A stretch of 64,000 nucleotides of DNA from Lactobacillus sp. (GTDB taxonomy: Bacteria; Bacillota; Bacilli; Lactobacillales; Lactobacillaceae). A model generated the notes under the pieces. That model ran no database searches and had not been told where the DNA came from. It worked only from the letters and a program-made list of their open reading frames with translations. Numbering within the stretch: position 1 is the first letter of the stretch; each line of letters begins with the position of its first letter. The position numbers were made by a program, and so were the translations under genes. This document shows, piece after piece, positions 1-10,343 of this stretch. The DNA is taken from assembly GCA_030530865.1 (NCBI GenBank), contig JAUMUC010000004.1, positions 62,001 to 126,000 on the forward strand, written 5' to 3'.

Positions 1-2
1 GC

Positions 3-1226
3 GAATTCCAAAGACTTCGTCGAATTAAGCAATTAGGACCTATCGCCTTTGTTTTTCCAGGGGCTACTCACACGCGTTTTGAACACAATTTGGGTGTTTA
101 CGAACTAACTCGTCGAATCTGCGATACTTTTGAAGAAAAATATGCCGGTGAAGATGAAAATCTTTGGAATCCAGATAATCGCTTGTTAGTTGAAGTTGCT
201 GGTCTTTTGCACGACTTGGGTCATGGACCTTATTCACATACTTTCGAGCACTTATTTGGAACAAATCACGAATTAATGGGACAAAAAATTATCTTAGATC
301 CCAGAACTGAAGTTAATCAAGCTTTATTAAAAGTTGATCCAGAATTTCCAAAGGCGGTCGCCAGTGTCATTGCCAAAACTTATCCTGATCCTAAAGTGGT
401 CAAGATGATTTCTAGCCAAGCCGACGCTGACCGAATGGATTATCTACAAAGAGACGCCTATTATACTGGCGTGAGCTACGGTAGTTTCGATATGTCACGG
501 ATCTTACAAGTTATCCGCCCATATAAAGATGGAATTTGTTTTACTGAAAATGGGATGCATGCGGTTGAAGACTATATTGTTAGTCGCTACCAAATGTATC
601 AACAAGTTTATTTCCACAAAGTTGGTCGCTCAACTGAAGTTATTTTGCACCACCTTTTAGAAAGAGCCAAAAAGGACTACGAAGAAGGTATAATTATGGC
701 CACGCCAAGCCTGGCAGCCTTTTTGGAAGGAAAATGGGATTTAACTGATTATCTTGATTTAAACGATGGCGTCATGGAAACCAACTTCACCATGTGGACT
801 CATGCTAAAGATCCAATTTTAGCTGATTTAGCCAGTCGCTATCTTTTCAGAAAGCCATTAACCAGTGTCAAAGTTGTTGGTGATAAGAAGAAATTGGTCA
901 CAAAATTAAAGAGCTTAATTGAAGAAGCCGGATTCGATCCAGCATACTACACTGCCATCAATTCAATGTTTGACCAACCTTACGATGCCTACAAGCCAAC
1001 TGGTAAAAATGCGAATAGCCAAATCGAAATCATGGAAGATGATGGTACTTTGATCGAACTATCAAAGATGAGTCCGCTTGTTGAAGCACTAGACGGAACC
1101 CTGCAAGGTGATGAACGCTTTTACTTTCCTAAAACTATGCTGGGTAGTGAAAATGATCCGCAAATTTTTGAACCAATTTACCGGCAATTCCAAGAACATG
1201 TTCATAATGGCTACTTAGTAGAATAA
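3..1226 (+). CDS. HD-domain phosphohydrolase (dGTPase-like, YwfO type), 5' end outside the window
   Basis: The frame is open to the left edge, so the start codon lies outside; the first in-window start-like codon (TTG at 90) is internal, because conserved residues FPGATHTRFEHNLGVYEL run across it. An HD metal-binding site is visible (HDLGHGPYSHTFEH), followed by a downstream metal ligand in SQADADRMDYLQRD. This is the arrangement of HD hydrolases related to dNTP triphosphohydrolases and B. subtilis YwfO. Cytoplasmic nucleotide hydrolysis is inferred; the substrate cannot be read from sequence. It converges on prs and shares a bidirectional terminator with it. Confidence 0.88.
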   Translation, partial: EFQRLRRIKQLGPIAFVFPGATHTRFEHNLGVYELTRRICDTFEEKYAGEDENLWNPDNRLLVEVAGLLHDLGHGPYSHTFEHLFGTNHELMGQKIILDPRTEVNQALLKVDPEFPKAVASVIAKTYPDPKVVKMISSQADADRMDYLQRDAYYTGVSYGSFDMSRILQVIRPYKDGICFTENGMHAVEDYIVSRYQMYQQVYFHKVGRSTEVILHHLLERAKKDYEEGIIMATPSLAAFLEGKWDLTDYLDLNDGVMETNFTMWTHAKDPILADLASRYLFRKPLTSVKVVGDKKKLVTKLKSLIEEAGFDPAYYTAINSMFDQPYDAYKPTGKNANSQIEIMEDDGTLIELSKMSPLVEALDGTLQGDERFYFPKTMLGSENDPQIFEPIYRQFQEHVHNGYLVE

Positions 1227-1256
1227 AAAAGACCTGAATTTCAGGTCTTTTTTATT
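1224..1256. terminator. Bidirectional Rho-independent terminator
   Basis: The inverted repeat GACCTGA/TCAGGTC at 1231-1247 is flanked by an A-run on the left and a T-run on the right. It can therefore end both the HD hydrolase transcript and the opposing prs transcript. Confidence 0.85.
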
Positions 1257-1262
1257 TATCAA

Positions 1263-2231
1263 TTATTTTTCTGCTTCATAACGAGTGTTAAACAAAGGAC
1301 TTAATGCCTTGTGATCTTGGATTGCCATAATTGCATCCCCCATCAAAGGAGCAACTGAAACTAATTCAGTCTTATCCAATTGCTTCTCAGCTGGTTGATT
1401 AATTGAGTCAGTCAAGATCAAGCTCTTAATTACTGAGTTATTCAAACGTTCAGTAGCTGGTCCAGATAAAACAGCGTGAGTTGCTGAAGCGTAAACTTCA
1501 GTCGCACCAGCATCTTTAAGTGCTTGAGCAGCTAAAGTAATAGTACCAGCGGTGTCAATCATATCGTCGATAATGATGGCACGCTTGCCCTTAACATCAC
1601 CAATGATGTTCATAACTTCGGCAACATTTGCCTTAGGGCGACGCTTATCAACAATTGCAATTGGAGTGTGCATAAATTCAGCAAGCTTTCTTGCTCTAGT
1701 TACCCCACCGTGGTCAGGTGAAACAACTACTGCGTCTTTGTTAAGACCATGTGATAAAAAGTAGTCTGCTAATAGAGGTGCTCCCATCAAGTTATCAACT
1801 GGAATATCGAAGAAACCTTGAATTTGAGGAGCATGCAAGTCAAGTGATAATACACGGTGGGCACCAGCTGCTTGAAGCATATCTGCAACTAACTTAGCAG
1901 TAATTGGTTCACGAGCTTGTGTCTTACGGTCTTGACGTGCATATCCGTAATAAGGCATCACAATGTTAACTGTCTTGGCACTTGCTCTACGCATCGCATC
2001 GATCATAATGAGCAATTCCATCAAGTTGTCGTTAACAGGTTCACTAGTTGATTGAACTAAGTAAACATCCTTACCACGAACTGATTCAGAAACGTTGATT
2101 TGAATTTCACCGTCGCTGAAACGTTCAACATCACTTTTTCCTAAAGGAATATTGATGTAATCAGCAATCTTTTGAGCTAAAGGCTTATTACCATTTAATG
2201 CAAAAATTTTCATTTGGTCTTTATCAGACAT
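1263..2231 (-). CDS. prs: Ribose-phosphate pyrophosphokinase (canonical copy)
   Basis: It makes PRPP from ribose-5-phosphate and ATP for purine, pyrimidine, NAD, His and Trp synthesis. The class I features are intact: [20 protein letters not shown] near the N-terminus, ATP-contacting [21 protein letters not shown], the flexible catalytic loop [14 protein letters not shown], and the PRPP-binding loop [10 protein letters not shown] start at the ATG at 2231, five bases after GGAGG, giving 322 residues; a longer frame to 2273 lacks a ribosome site. It lies last in the purR-glmU-SLAP-prs series, matching the glmU-prs order of Bacillus. A second, divergent prs lies at 35705-36691. Confidence 0.95.
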   Translation of the reverse strand: MSDKDQMKIFALNGNKPLAQKIADYINIPLGKSDVERFSDGEIQINVSESVRGKDVYLVQSTSEPVNDNLMELLIMIDAMRRASAKTVNIVMPYYGYARQDRKTQAREPITAKLVADMLQAAGAHRVLSLDLHAPQIQGFFDIPVDNLMGAPLLADYFLSHGLNKDAVVVSPDHGGVTRARKLAEFMHTPIAIVDKRRPKANVAEVMNIIGDVKGKRAIIIDDMIDTAGTITLAAQALKDAGATEVYASATHAVLSGPATERLNNSVIKSLILTDSINQPAEKQLDKTELVSVAPLMGDAIMAIQDHKALSPLFNTRYEAEK

Positions 2232-2297
2232 AGTATCCTCCGTTTGAAACAATCTACTAGTTAATTTTAGCAAAGAAATTGGGCTTATTCTACTAAA

Positions 2298-3416
2298 CTA
2301 GTCGATTGCTTGAGCAATTAAATCGTAAGCAGACATAGTTGTAACGTTACCTGATTTATCAGTCAAAGTGAACAAGTGTTGACCCGCATCATAAGTAATG
2401 TTACTGATATCAGTCATTGAAGTGATCAATTCCTTGATTTCTTTAATGTCATTATCAGTTAATTGTTCAGGATTGCTTACTGCTACTCTAGTTCCATCTA
2501 AGTCTGAAGCTGCTTGCTTTAATGAAGCGTTCATGTCTTCAGCTTGCTTAATTGTAGTTGCTGAATTTTCTAAAGTTGCTTGTGCTTTAGTAACTTCTTT
2601 ATCGTAAGCTTTCTTCAAAGATAAAGTAGCAAGTTTGTACTTGTCAGTATCCTTTACGTTTGAATTAATAGTTGCTTGTAAAGCATTCTTTTCCTTGTCA
2701 GTAGCTGGAGTAATGCTCTTGTAGACACTTTCGTAAGTGTTTGAAGGAGTAATTGGTTGACCAGAAATATCAACATCGTCAGCTAAAATCCAATAACTTT
2801 GACGGCCAAGTTGGTATTCTAGTTGAATTTTGTCATCGATGTATGCGTAGCGTGATGACCAAACATTAAATACTGCACCCTTAGATACATAGAAGTCTGC
2901 ATTTTTCTTGTTCTTTGCATCGTAAACGTAAGTTGGCTTGTTAGCAGTAGCATAAGTGAATTCCAAATTATCGAAGCGTTCAGATAATTTTGGTTCATCT
3001 TCAACAACTTTTTTGTCAGTAGATTTCTTAGCTGCTACAACAACTTTCTTCTTTTTAGCCTTTGCAGTTGCCTTTTTCTTAGTCGTCTTCTTAGTTACTT
3101 TTTTCTTAGTAGCTTTTTTTACAGGCTTAAGTACTGTGTAAGAAGCAACATCCTTAACCTTAAGAAAAACGTTGGCACTAATTCGGTAGTATCTAACGCC
3201 ACGAATCTTAACTACTTTTTTCTTGCCGGCTTTAAACCAAGCACCTTTGGCAAAAGATCTCTTACCTAGGAACTTTATAGCCTTGCCTTTTTTATTGTAA
3301 ACACTAGCTCTTCGACCTAAAGTAGCTTTATAACTAGTGCTTGCTGCAGTGGTTTGAGCTGTACTTCCTAGTCCCAAACCAATAACAACTGCTGCTACAA
3401 CAGCCTTTAATCTCAT
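2298..3416 (-). CDS. Secreted SLAP-domain (S-layer-type) cell-wall protein
   Basis: The 372-residue product begins with a signal peptide (basic MRLK, hydrophobic core, AxA-like end near residue 25). A SLAP-like domain follows, with the typical [15 protein letters not shown] and [16 protein letters not shown] pattern (about 28-90). Next is a lysine/threonine-rich linker (about 95-135), then a second SLAP-like stretch around [15 protein letters not shown], and an alanine-rich helical C-terminal half. SLAP domains bind the wall non-covalently in S-layer proteins of acidophilus-group lactobacilli. Its ATG overlaps the glmU stop (ATGA), so it appears translationally coupled to cell-wall precursor synthesis. 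The role of the C-terminal half is unknown. Confidence 0.8.
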   Translation of the reverse strand: MRLKAVVAAVVIGLGLGSTAQTTAASTSYKATLGRRASVYNKKGKAIKFLGKRSFAKGAWFKAGKKKVVKIRGVRYYRISANVFLKVKDVASYTVLKPVKKATKKKVTKKTTKKKATAKAKKKKVVVAAKKSTDKKVVEDEPKLSERFDNLEFTYATANKPTYVYDAKNKKNADFYVSKGAVFNVWSSRYAYIDDKIQLEYQLGRQSYWILADDVDISGQPITPSNTYESVYKSITPATDKEKNALQATINSNVKDTDKYKLATLSLKKAYDKEVTKAQATLENSATTIKQAEDMNASLKQAASDLDGTRVAVSNPEQLTDNDIKEIKELITSMTDISNITYDAGQHLFTLTDKSGNVTTMSAYDLIAQAID

Positions 3417-4807
3417 TTCTGTTCTCCCTCTTCTCCATTTTCTGCAACGGGTAATTTAAACCAGTAATCTGGTTTGTTAACTTGTCTACCTCTTGCAATT
3501 GCCATATCATACTTATCTACATCTTTAGTAATAGTTGAGTCAGCGGCAATAAATGCATGATCTGCAACCTTAATTGGAGCTATTAAAGTTGAGCCTGCTC
3601 CAACAAATGAGTAGTCCCCCACATAAGTATGATGCTTATGTACTCCATCGTAATTTGAGAAAATAGTTCCGCAACCAACATTAATTTCTTTACCTAAAGT
3701 TGCGTCACCTATATAAGTTAAGTGGCCGACTTTGGTGTTAACACCGACTTCTGCCTTCTTAACTTCGACAAAATTACCAATGTGAGCTCCCGTTTTAATT
3801 AAGCTTTGAGGTCGTAAGTGCGAATTTGGACCAATGTCAGTATTATGTTCCATTTCTGATTTTTCAATCGTTGAACTTGTGACAGTGACATGGTCGCCGA
3901 TCTTAGAATCAATGATTCTAGATCCTGAAGTAATTAAACAATCAGAACCAATGGTAGTATTTCCTTTAATAATTACTCCAGGTTCAATTACAGTGTCTTG
4001 ACCAATTTCAACATCAATATCGATATAAGTGTGATCAGGATCAATAAAAGTAACACCGTTTCTCATGTGCTTTTCGTTGATTCGCTTCTGCATTAACTTA
4101 GTTGCAATACTTAAGTTAACACGATCGTTAACCCCTAAGCATTGGCTAAAGTCAGCCATCTTGTAAGCACCAACTGCTTCACCTTCATTACGTAAAATTT
4201 CAAGCACATCAGTTAGGTAATATTCTCCTTGAGCATTGTCACAAGTTACCTTGCTCAAAGCATGGAAAAGCTTTTGATTATCAAAGCAGAAGACACCAGT
4301 GTTGATTTCATCTACTGCTAATTCTTCAGCATTTCCGTCTTTTTGTTCAACAATTCGTTCAACGTGACCTTGAGCATCGCGGATAATTCTACCGTATCCG
4401 AATGGATCTGGTGCTTTAGCAGTTAAAACTGTCGCAGCATTTTTTTGCTCTTCATGGTATTTAAATAAGTTATTAAAAGTTTCACCAGTAAAAAGTGGAG
4501 TATCTCCAGTTGTAACTAGTGTTAAACCTGCTTGATTGCTTAACAAATCTTTAGCAGCAAGTACTGCATCCCCAGTACCCAATTGCTTTTCTTGGAGTGC
4601 AAAGTCACTTTGACCAGCAAGTAGTTCCTTAACTTGATCACTACCCGCACCAACAATGGTAACAATTTTATCTGCTTTAGTTTCTTTAGCAGCGTTCACA
4701 ACGTGTTGTACCATTGGCAATCCACAAACAGGATGAAGCACTTTGTAGAGTTTGGATTTCATTCTAGTACCGTTACCTGCGGCCAGAACAATCACAAATT
4801 TTTGCAT
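3413..4807 (-). CDS. glmU: Bifunctional UDP-GlcNAc pyrophosphorylase / glucosamine-1-phosphate acetyltransferase
   Basis: It catalyses the last two steps to UDP-GlcNAc, the precursor of peptidoglycan and other wall polymers. The N-terminal uridyltransferase starts with [18 protein letters not shown], with a sugar-binding GTGDAVLAA and a metal-site region EINTGVFCF. From about residue 250 a left-handed beta-helix of hexapeptide repeats forms the acetyltransferase, including [22 protein letters not shown]. The length of 464 residues is normal for Lactobacillales. It follows purR by 43 bases and overlaps the SLAP gene by four bases. No spoVG or ridA lies between purR and glmU, unlike in Bacillus. 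Confidence 0.96.
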   Translation of the reverse strand: MQKFVIVLAAGNGTRMKSKLYKVLHPVCGLPMVQHVVNAAKETKADKIVTIVGAGSDQVKELLAGQSDFALQEKQLGTGDAVLAAKDLLSNQAGLTLVTTGDTPLFTGETFNNLFKYHEEQKNAATVLTAKAPDPFGYGRIIRDAQGHVERIVEQKDGNAEELAVDEINTGVFCFDNQKLFHALSKVTCDNAQGEYYLTDVLEILRNEGEAVGAYKMADFSQCLGVNDRVNLSIATKLMQKRINEKHMRNGVTFIDPDHTYIDIDVEIGQDTVIEPGVIIKGNTTIGSDCLITSGSRIIDSKIGDHVTVTSSTIEKSEMEHNTDIGPNSHLRPQSLIKTGAHIGNFVEVKKAEVGVNTKVGHLTYIGDATLGKEINVGCGTIFSNYDGVHKHHTYVGDYSFVGAGSTLIAPIKVADHAFIAADSTITKDVDKYDMAIARGRQVNKPDYWFKLPVAENGEEGEQK

Positions 4808-4850
4808 CTTATCTTCCTCAATCTCTTAATATCCTATTTAGTATACCACG

Positions 4851-5681
4851 CTAAATACGATCAAAATCGGTCCGAGCTAAAAAATTACCAATTTCTGATG
4901 AGATCAATTTCTTTTGATGATCAATTTGGGTAATTTTAATCAAAGAAACATAATCTTCCATCATCTTATCTTTCTTGATATCAGCTTCGCAAAGAACAAA
5001 TGCTCCAGCAACGGTGCCTTCAAATTCATGAACCAATTGTTCCATACCAACAAGGGTACCGCCACCCTTCATGAAATCATCGATAACTAAAACCCTAGCT
5101 CCTTTTGGTAAAGCACGGGTAGGTAATCCCATCTTCGAAATGATTTCTAATGAAGAAGAAATGTAGTTAACTGACATTGTAGCCCCTTCAGTTACCTTGT
5201 TGCGTTTTCTTGCAACTACAAAAGGAACATTCAAGTATCTAGCTGCACTTTGAGCTAATGGAATCCCTTTGGTTTCAATCGTCATGACTGCGTCGATATC
5301 ATCATATGCGTAACGAGTTGCCACAATTTCGCCAATGCGACGCAAATCTTCTGGATCATTCAAGATATCTGAAAGGTAAACAAAATTACCTGGCAAAATT
5401 CGATTTGGATCTTCAATTCTTTTGGCTAAGTCCAAAACATATTCTTCGGTTTGATCTTTTCCAACGTATGGGATGTAACGCACACCACCAGCAGCACCGG
5501 CAACAGTTTCTAAAATACCACTTTGGTTGCTAGCCAAAGTTTGTTTTAAAATAGCCAAGTCTTCAGAGATAGAAGACTTAGCTGAGTCGTAGCGTTCTGC
5601 AAAAAATGTAAGCGAAATTAATTTATGTGGATGTTCTAATAAGTACTTGGTCATATCCACAAGTCTTTCTGAACGTTTCAT
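4851..5681 (-). CDS. purR: PRPP-responsive pur operon regulator
   Basis: The 276-residue product has an N-terminal winged helix (MKRSERLVDMTKYLLEHPHK, SSISEDLAIL) and a C-terminal type I phosphoribosyltransferase fold with the PRPP-binding motif VLVIDDFMKGGGTL. In this family the fold senses PRPP rather than catalysing transfer. The start at 5681 follows GAGAGGT. It probably acts on PurBox sites; one candidate is noted between guaA and xpt. It heads the glmU-SLAP-prs series, linking purine regulation with the PRPP synthase gene. Confidence 0.94.
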   Translation of the reverse strand: MKRSERLVDMTKYLLEHPHKLISLTFFAERYDSAKSSISEDLAILKQTLASNQSGILETVAGAAGGVRYIPYVGKDQTEEYVLDLAKRIEDPNRILPGNFVYLSDILNDPEDLRRIGEIVATRYAYDDIDAVMTIETKGIPLAQSAARYLNVPFVVARKRNKVTEGATMSVNYISSSLEIISKMGLPTRALPKGARVLVIDDFMKGGGTLVGMEQLVHEFEGTVAGAFVLCEADIKKDKMMEDYVSLIKITQIDHQKKLISSEIGNFLARTDFDRI

Positions 5682-5744
5682 TAAAATACCTCTCGATTGT
5701 TTGTATTTATTGCCTAAATTCTACTCTGTTACATTTAAAAAAGC

Positions 5745-5778
5745 GATAAAAAATCACCAACACCTGAAATGTTAGTGA
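5745..5778 (-). terminator. Rho-independent terminator after veg
   Basis: On the minus strand a nine-pair stem, TCACTAACA with TGTTGGTGA and a seven-base loop, is followed by a T-run. It separates the metG-to-veg genes from purR. Confidence 0.75.
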
Positions 5779-5785
5779 ATTCGGA

Positions 5786-6043
5786 TTATTCTTCCACGCT
5801 TAATTCAGCACCTTCAAATTCCAACTTAATGCTGTTGGTTAGAAGATCTGTATAGCTGTATGAAACGCGTTCGAAATTATTTTCTTCTTGATCTAATTCG
5901 ACCATGAACACTGCAGGAAAAGTTTGCTTTAAAATACCACTTCTAGCTTTTCCTTTTTTACGTCCTGTTTGAGAGGTAACTGTAAGAGTTTCTCCCAAAT
6001 GTTCTTCAAGCTTTTTCTTAATTGACACAATTGATGAAGGCAA
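5786..6043 (-). CDS. veg: Veg protein
   Basis: This small cytoplasmic protein (about 85 residues) resembles B. subtilis Veg, which is linked to biofilm matrix gene expression. Conserved stretches are SGILKQTFPAVFMVELDQ and FERVSYSYTDLL. I place the start at the TTG at 6043, eight bases after AAAGGAG. The upstream GTG at 6052 overlaps that ribosome site and is unlikely. The gene follows rsmA as in Bacillus. Confidence 0.85.
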   Translation of the reverse strand: MPSSIVSIKKKLEEHLGETLTVTSQTGRKKGKARSGILKQTFPAVFMVELDQEENNFERVSYSYTDLLTNSIKLEFEGAELSVEE

Positions 6044-6111
6044 AATAACCACTCCTTTGCAGTCAATTTTACCATATCATAAGAATTTAAGCAAGAATTT
6101 TACATATTTTG

Positions 6112-6993
6112 TTATCTTTGTATAGTTAAAGCTTTTGCTAATGCAATATATTGCTCAATTGTCAACGTTTCTGGACGTGCACTTGGATTGATATTTAATT
6201 CTTCTAAAACTGCCTTTGGTTCTTTGGTCAATTGTTTCAAATTGTTATTCAGTGTTTTTCTTCTTTGAGCAAAACACATCTTAACTACGCGATTAAATTC
6301 AGCAACGTTATCAATTTTTGGTGGATTAACTAATGGTCGCAACACAACAACGGCTGAATCTACTTTAGGAGCTGGATTAAAACTTTCATGAGAAACATTT
6401 AAGGCTAGCTCCACATCCATCTTAGTTTGGACTGCAATAGTTAATGGACCATAGTCCTTAGTTCCAGGATCAGTTACCAAACGGTCGGCCACTTCTTTTT
6501 GCATCATCAAGGTCATGCTCGCAAATTCAATTTGACTTTCTGCCAAAGTGAAAATGATTGGCGTCGTAATGTAATATGGCAAATTTGCGACTACTTTGAT
6601 CGGTTTATCTAAATCAAAAAAGTCTGCTAAATCAGTTTTAAAATCTGCCTTTAAAACATCTTCCAATTTAATTTTAAAAACTTCATCTAAAGTCTTATCG
6701 CCAATCTTTTGGGGTAAAACTTCTGAAAGAATTTGTGGTAGATCACTATCTAATTCATAAGCAAAAACCTTAGCTCCGCTTAGTAAAAGTTGCTCAGTCA
6801 ACGAGCCGATTCCTGGTCCAATTTCAACTACTTGATCACCTGGAGCAATTGCACTAGCACTAACGATACCTTGAATTACATTTTGGTCAATTAAAAAGTT
6901 TTGTCCCAAATTCTTTTTAACACGTACAAAGTAACGGTTTAAAATTGCTTGCGTTCCTAATTTTGAGCCAATTGGAATTCTTTTATTGTTCAT
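6112..6993 (-). CDS. rsmA: 16S rRNA (adenine1518/1519-N6)-dimethyltransferase
   Basis: RsmA (KsgA) dimethylates two adjacent adenines in helix 45 of 16S rRNA late in 30S assembly. Visible features are [14 protein letters not shown], the SAM-binding [16 protein letters not shown], the catalytic motif [10 protein letters not shown], and the C-terminal [12 protein letters not shown]. The length of 293 residues is normal. Its start overlaps the end of rnmV by 11 bases, with a GAGGT ribosome site inside rnmV, so the two are co-translated. Confidence 0.96.
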   Translation of the reverse strand: MNNKRIPIGSKLGTQAILNRYFVRVKKNLGQNFLIDQNVIQGIVSASAIAPGDQVVEIGPGIGSLTEQLLLSGAKVFAYELDSDLPQILSEVLPQKIGDKTLDEVFKIKLEDVLKADFKTDLADFFDLDKPIKVVANLPYYITTPIIFTLAESQIEFASMTLMMQKEVADRLVTDPGTKDYGPLTIAVQTKMDVELALNVSHESFNPAPKVDSAVVVLRPLVNPPKIDNVAEFNRVVKMCFAQRRKTLNNNLKQLTKEPKAVLEELNINPSARPETLTIEQYIALAKALTIQR

Positions 6994-7543
6994 TCTTTAC
7001 CTCTGCAACGCATTTTTCTAATTCATCAGCCGAAATCCCAAACATTTTTAATCTTGCAAAAAATTGCTTGGCATTACCATAGCCAACCGATAGCTTGATC
7101 CCAACTTGTTCACGTAACCAGCGAGAATCGGCTTGAGCACAAAAGCCTAGCGAACGATAAATAGCATAGGTTAAGTCGGAATCTTCGGGATTAACTTCAT
7201 GTAAATCCTTCAATGCCCGCTCAATTGCTTCTCTACTTGCATGTTCAACGCCTAAACTCCCCTTCTTATGAGGCTCGCCTTCTTTTCTGGTAATAAAAGC
7301 TTGTTTGGCATTAGGCACTGCTTTTGTAACAAGTTTGCGGATTCTTTCGCCATTAAAATCAGGATCAGTAAAAACAATAATTTCTCGTGTTTTTGCTAGC
7401 TTTTGCAAAACTTGCAAAGTTTTTTCTGGAACATCTGAACCATTAGTTTCAATTGTTTCAATTCCTGGGAAAAATTGTTTCAAACGAATTGTGTCATCTT
7501 TTCCTTCAACAACAACAACCGCATTAAATGCTTTTTTATCCAA
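6983..7543 (-). CDS. rnmV: Ribonuclease M5
   Basis: RNase M5 performs final 5S rRNA maturation in low-GC Gram-positives. The 186-residue protein starts with a TOPRIM domain: the glutamate in VVVEGKDD and the acidic pair in [13 protein letters not shown]. The family's C-terminal domain follows. It overlaps tatD by eight bases upstream and rsmA downstream, in the conserved tatD-rnmV-rsmA order. Confidence 0.95.
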   Translation of the reverse strand: MDKKAFNAVVVVEGKDDTIRLKQFFPGIETIETNGSDVPEKTLQVLQKLAKTREIIVFTDPDFNGERIRKLVTKAVPNAKQAFITRKEGEPHKKGSLGVEHASREAIERALKDLHEVNPEDSDLTYAIYRSLGFCAQADSRWLREQVGIKLSVGYGNAKQFFARLKMFGISADELEKCVAEVKNEQ

Positions 7544-8294
7544 GACGGTACACCTTCATCGTATTTTGATAAGTTGCTTCGGCAACTTCTTCTAAACTTA
7601 AATCTTTTAGTTCAGCAACTGCTTTAGCTACATAATGCACATATCCTGGCTCATTTTGCTTACCGCGGTATGGTTTAGGTGTCAAATAAGGAGCGTCTGT
7701 TTCCACCAGTAAGCGATCAAGTGGCACCATTTTCACTGATTCGTGAACTTCTTTGGCTTTGGTAAATGATGCAACTCCTGAAAATGAAAAGTTAATGTCC
7801 AAGTTCAAAAACTTTTCTGTCATTTCTGGGCCATCATTATAACTGTGCAAAATAGCACCATATTGCAAATCGCATTTTTTCAAAATGTCATAGCAATCTT
7901 CAAACGCATCACGTGTGTGAATATCAACTGGCATCTGTAATTTGTGAGCTAAATCTACTTGCTTTTTAAAGATAGCTTTTTGCAATTCGCGTGGCTTTTC
8001 ATCCCAGTAATAATCAAGTCCAACTTCGCCCAAAGCTACTACCCGATCATCTTGCAACTGCTCAGTGAGTAGTTTTTCATCATAAAGATCAGCGACTTCA
8101 GGTGCATAACCTACCATGGCATAGACTTCAGGAAAACGATGAGCTAAATCAATCGCTCTTTGATTGTAATCGGGATCTTGTCCGACACAAATCATTTTTT
8201 CAACACCAAGAGCGTGAGCTCGATCTATATAGAACTGCTCACGCTCTCTAAAAGGTGTGTCATTTAAATGTGTATGATTATCAATTAATCGCAT
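7536..8294 (-). CDS. TatD-family metal-dependent hydrolase (YabD)
   Basis: This is an amidohydrolase-fold metalloenzyme of 252 residues. Metal ligands are seen in DNHTHLND near the N-terminus, GEVGLDYYWD, the histidines of VDIHTRDAFED and ILHSYND, and the aspartate of LLVETDAPYL. TatD proteins have nuclease activity on DNA; the exact physiological substrate in Firmicutes is unsettled. The ATG shares a base with the metG stop (TAATG), so translation is coupled. Confidence 0.93.
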   Translation of the reverse strand: MRLIDNHTHLNDTPFREREQFYIDRAHALGVEKMICVGQDPDYNQRAIDLAHRFPEVYAMVGYAPEVADLYDEKLLTEQLQDDRVVALGEVGLDYYWDEKPRELQKAIFKKQVDLAHKLQMPVDIHTRDAFEDCYDILKKCDLQYGAILHSYNDGPEMTEKFLNLDINFSFSGVASFTKAKEVHESVKMVPLDRLLVETDAPYLTPKPYRGKQNEPGYVHYVAKAVAELKDLSLEEVAEATYQNTMKVYRLG

Positions 8295-10261
8295 TATCCT
8301 AGTAATGACCCCAATTCGTGTTCATCACCAACAATTGCCAATTTAATTTGACCATTAGCTTCGGATGATAGCAACATACCTTCACTTTCTTGGCCAACCA
8401 TTTTACGTTTTGGCAAATTGGTTACTGCAATAACTTTTTTACCAACTAATCCAGCGTAATCTGGATACCATTTCTTGATACCACTCAAAATTTGACGTTT
8501 TTCTTTGCCGAAATCAAGTTGGAATTTCAATAATTTGCTTGATCCTTCAACTTCATCTACTGCCAAAATTTGACCAACACGCATTTCAATCTTGTCAAAA
8601 TCGTCGATGGTGATTAATTTTGAATCGTCTTTTTTCTTTTCAGAACGAGTTTGCTTCTTTGGCTTAGCCTTGGCCATTTCTTCCTTAATGTACTTAACTT
8701 CTTCGTCAGCTTTAAGACGTGGGAAAATTGGCTTAGGATCACTAATTACCTTGCTGTTCCAAGCATAAGCTCCAAATTCTAAAGTCTTAGCATCTTCTGG
8801 CAAGCCTAATTGACGGAACATTTCTACAGGAGTTTCAGTCATTACTGGAGCAATCAATAAAGCAATAACTCTCAATGATTCAGCCAAATTAGTCATCACA
8901 CGACTTAATTCAGTAGTCTTTTCTTCCTTGTTCAATACCCAAGGGGTAGTTTCATCAATGTACTTGTTAGTGCGACGAACTAAAGTCCAAACTGTTTCTA
9001 AAGCTTGTGCAAAATGATATTTATCCATTTGTTCTTGATACTTTTGGATGGTTTCATTTGCCACTTTAGCCAAGTCTTGGCCAAATTCATCTTGATCTTC
9101 GCTAACTGCTGCAACATGTCCATCTTGGTATTGATTAATCATTGAAACGGTTCTGTTCAACAAATTACCAAGGTCGTTAGCCAAATCGAAGTTCATTCTT
9201 TCAACGAAATCTTCTGGTGTAAAACTACCATCTTGTCCAAATGGTAAAGCTTGCATCAAGTAGTAACGCACTGGATCAATGCCGTAACGAGAAACTAAAG
9301 ATTCCGGGTAAACAGCGTTACCTTTAGACTTACTCATCTTGTCTTTGTAAATAAGTAGCCAACCGTGGCCTAGAATTTGTTTAGGTAATGGCAAATCAAG
9401 CGCCATCAACATAATTGGCCAGTAAATTGTGTGGAAACGAACAATTTCCTTACCTACCAAGTGTAAATCAGCTGGCCAGAATTTCTTGAAAAGTTCGTCA
9501 TGATCACTGTTATAGCCTAAAGCTGAAATATAGTTTGATAAAGCATCAATCCAAACATAAACAACGTGTTTTGGATTGCTTGGTACAGGAATTCCCCAGC
9601 TAATAGTAGTTCTAGTAACTGATAAATCTTCAAGTCCTGGATTAATGAAGTTGTTAAGCATTTCCTTTTCACGAGAATTTGGTTGAATAAATTCAGGATG
9701 TTCTTCGTAGTACTTAACCAAACGATCAGCATATTTGCTCATCTTGAAGAAATATGAAGGTTCCTTAACAAGTTGCACTTTATGGCCTGATGGAGCAATC
9801 CCGCCAATTACTTTACCATTTTCATCTTTGAAAACTTCCTTCAGTTGGCTTTCAGTAAAGTATTCTTCGTCTTCAACAGAATACCAACCAGTGTATTCAC
9901 CAAGATAAATGTCACCTTTTTTAAGTAGCTTTTCAAAAATAGCTTGAACAGCCTTAGCGTGTTCTTCATCAGTTGTTCTAATGAACTTATCGTATTTAAT
10001 ATCAAGTAATTTCCAAAGGTCTTTATATGATGCAGCCATTTTGTCTACATATTCCTTTGGTTGAATGCCAAGCTTTTCGGCTTTTTGTTCAATCTTCAAA
10101 CCGTGTTCATCAGTTCCAGTTAAAAAGAAAGTATCGAAACCTTGGCTCTTTTTATAACGATTGATTACATCAGCACAAACAGTAGTATAAGCATTACCGA
10201 TAGTCAATCTGCCTGATGGATAATAAATTGGAGTTGTTACATAAAAAGTTTTATCTGACAT
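8294..10261 (-). CDS. metG: Methionyl-tRNA synthetase
   Basis: This class I synthetase charges tRNA-Met. The HIGH-equivalent is in YPSGRLTIGNAY, and KMSKS lies in KDKMSKSKGN. An anticodon-binding helical domain follows. The C-terminal tRNA-binding OB fold (FDKIEMRVGQILAV to the end) gives the dimeric, long form. I see no four-cysteine zinc knuckle. The start at 10261 follows AAGGGAG and gives 655 residues; the extra 15 codons upstream are not supported. It is the first gene of the metG-tatD-rnmV-rsmA-veg run. Confidence 0.95.
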   Translation of the reverse strand: MSDKTFYVTTPIYYPSGRLTIGNAYTTVCADVINRYKKSQGFDTFFLTGTDEHGLKIEQKAEKLGIQPKEYVDKMAASYKDLWKLLDIKYDKFIRTTDEEHAKAVQAIFEKLLKKGDIYLGEYTGWYSVEDEEYFTESQLKEVFKDENGKVIGGIAPSGHKVQLVKEPSYFFKMSKYADRLVKYYEEHPEFIQPNSREKEMLNNFINPGLEDLSVTRTTISWGIPVPSNPKHVVYVWIDALSNYISALGYNSDHDELFKKFWPADLHLVGKEIVRFHTIYWPIMLMALDLPLPKQILGHGWLLIYKDKMSKSKGNAVYPESLVSRYGIDPVRYYLMQALPFGQDGSFTPEDFVERMNFDLANDLGNLLNRTVSMINQYQDGHVAAVSEDQDEFGQDLAKVANETIQKYQEQMDKYHFAQALETVWTLVRRTNKYIDETTPWVLNKEEKTTELSRVMTNLAESLRVIALLIAPVMTETPVEMFRQLGLPEDAKTLEFGAYAWNSKVISDPKPIFPRLKADEEVKYIKEEMAKAKPKKQTRSEKKKDDSKLITIDDFDKIEMRVGQILAVDEVEGSSKLLKFQLDFGKEKRQILSGIKKWYPDYAGLVGKKVIAVTNLPKRKMVGQESEGMLLSSEANGQIKLAIVGDEHELGSLLG

Positions 10262-10302
10262 CACATGTGCTCCCTTAAATGTTCTAGTACCTATATATAA
10301 TA

Positions 10303-10334
10303 GCAAAAAAAACAGAATTCTTCCCGAATTCCGT
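10303..10334 (-). terminator. Terminator after mgtA
   Basis: On the minus strand an ACGGAATTC/GAATTCTGT stem with a GGGAA loop is followed by eight T residues, just past the mgtA stop. Confidence 0.75.
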
Positions 10335-10343
10335 TCATTTTAT

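Noticed and set aside
4634..4933. 99-codon plus-strand frame across the glmU start
   Set aside because: It is antisense to glmU and purR, with no ribosome site or recognised domain.
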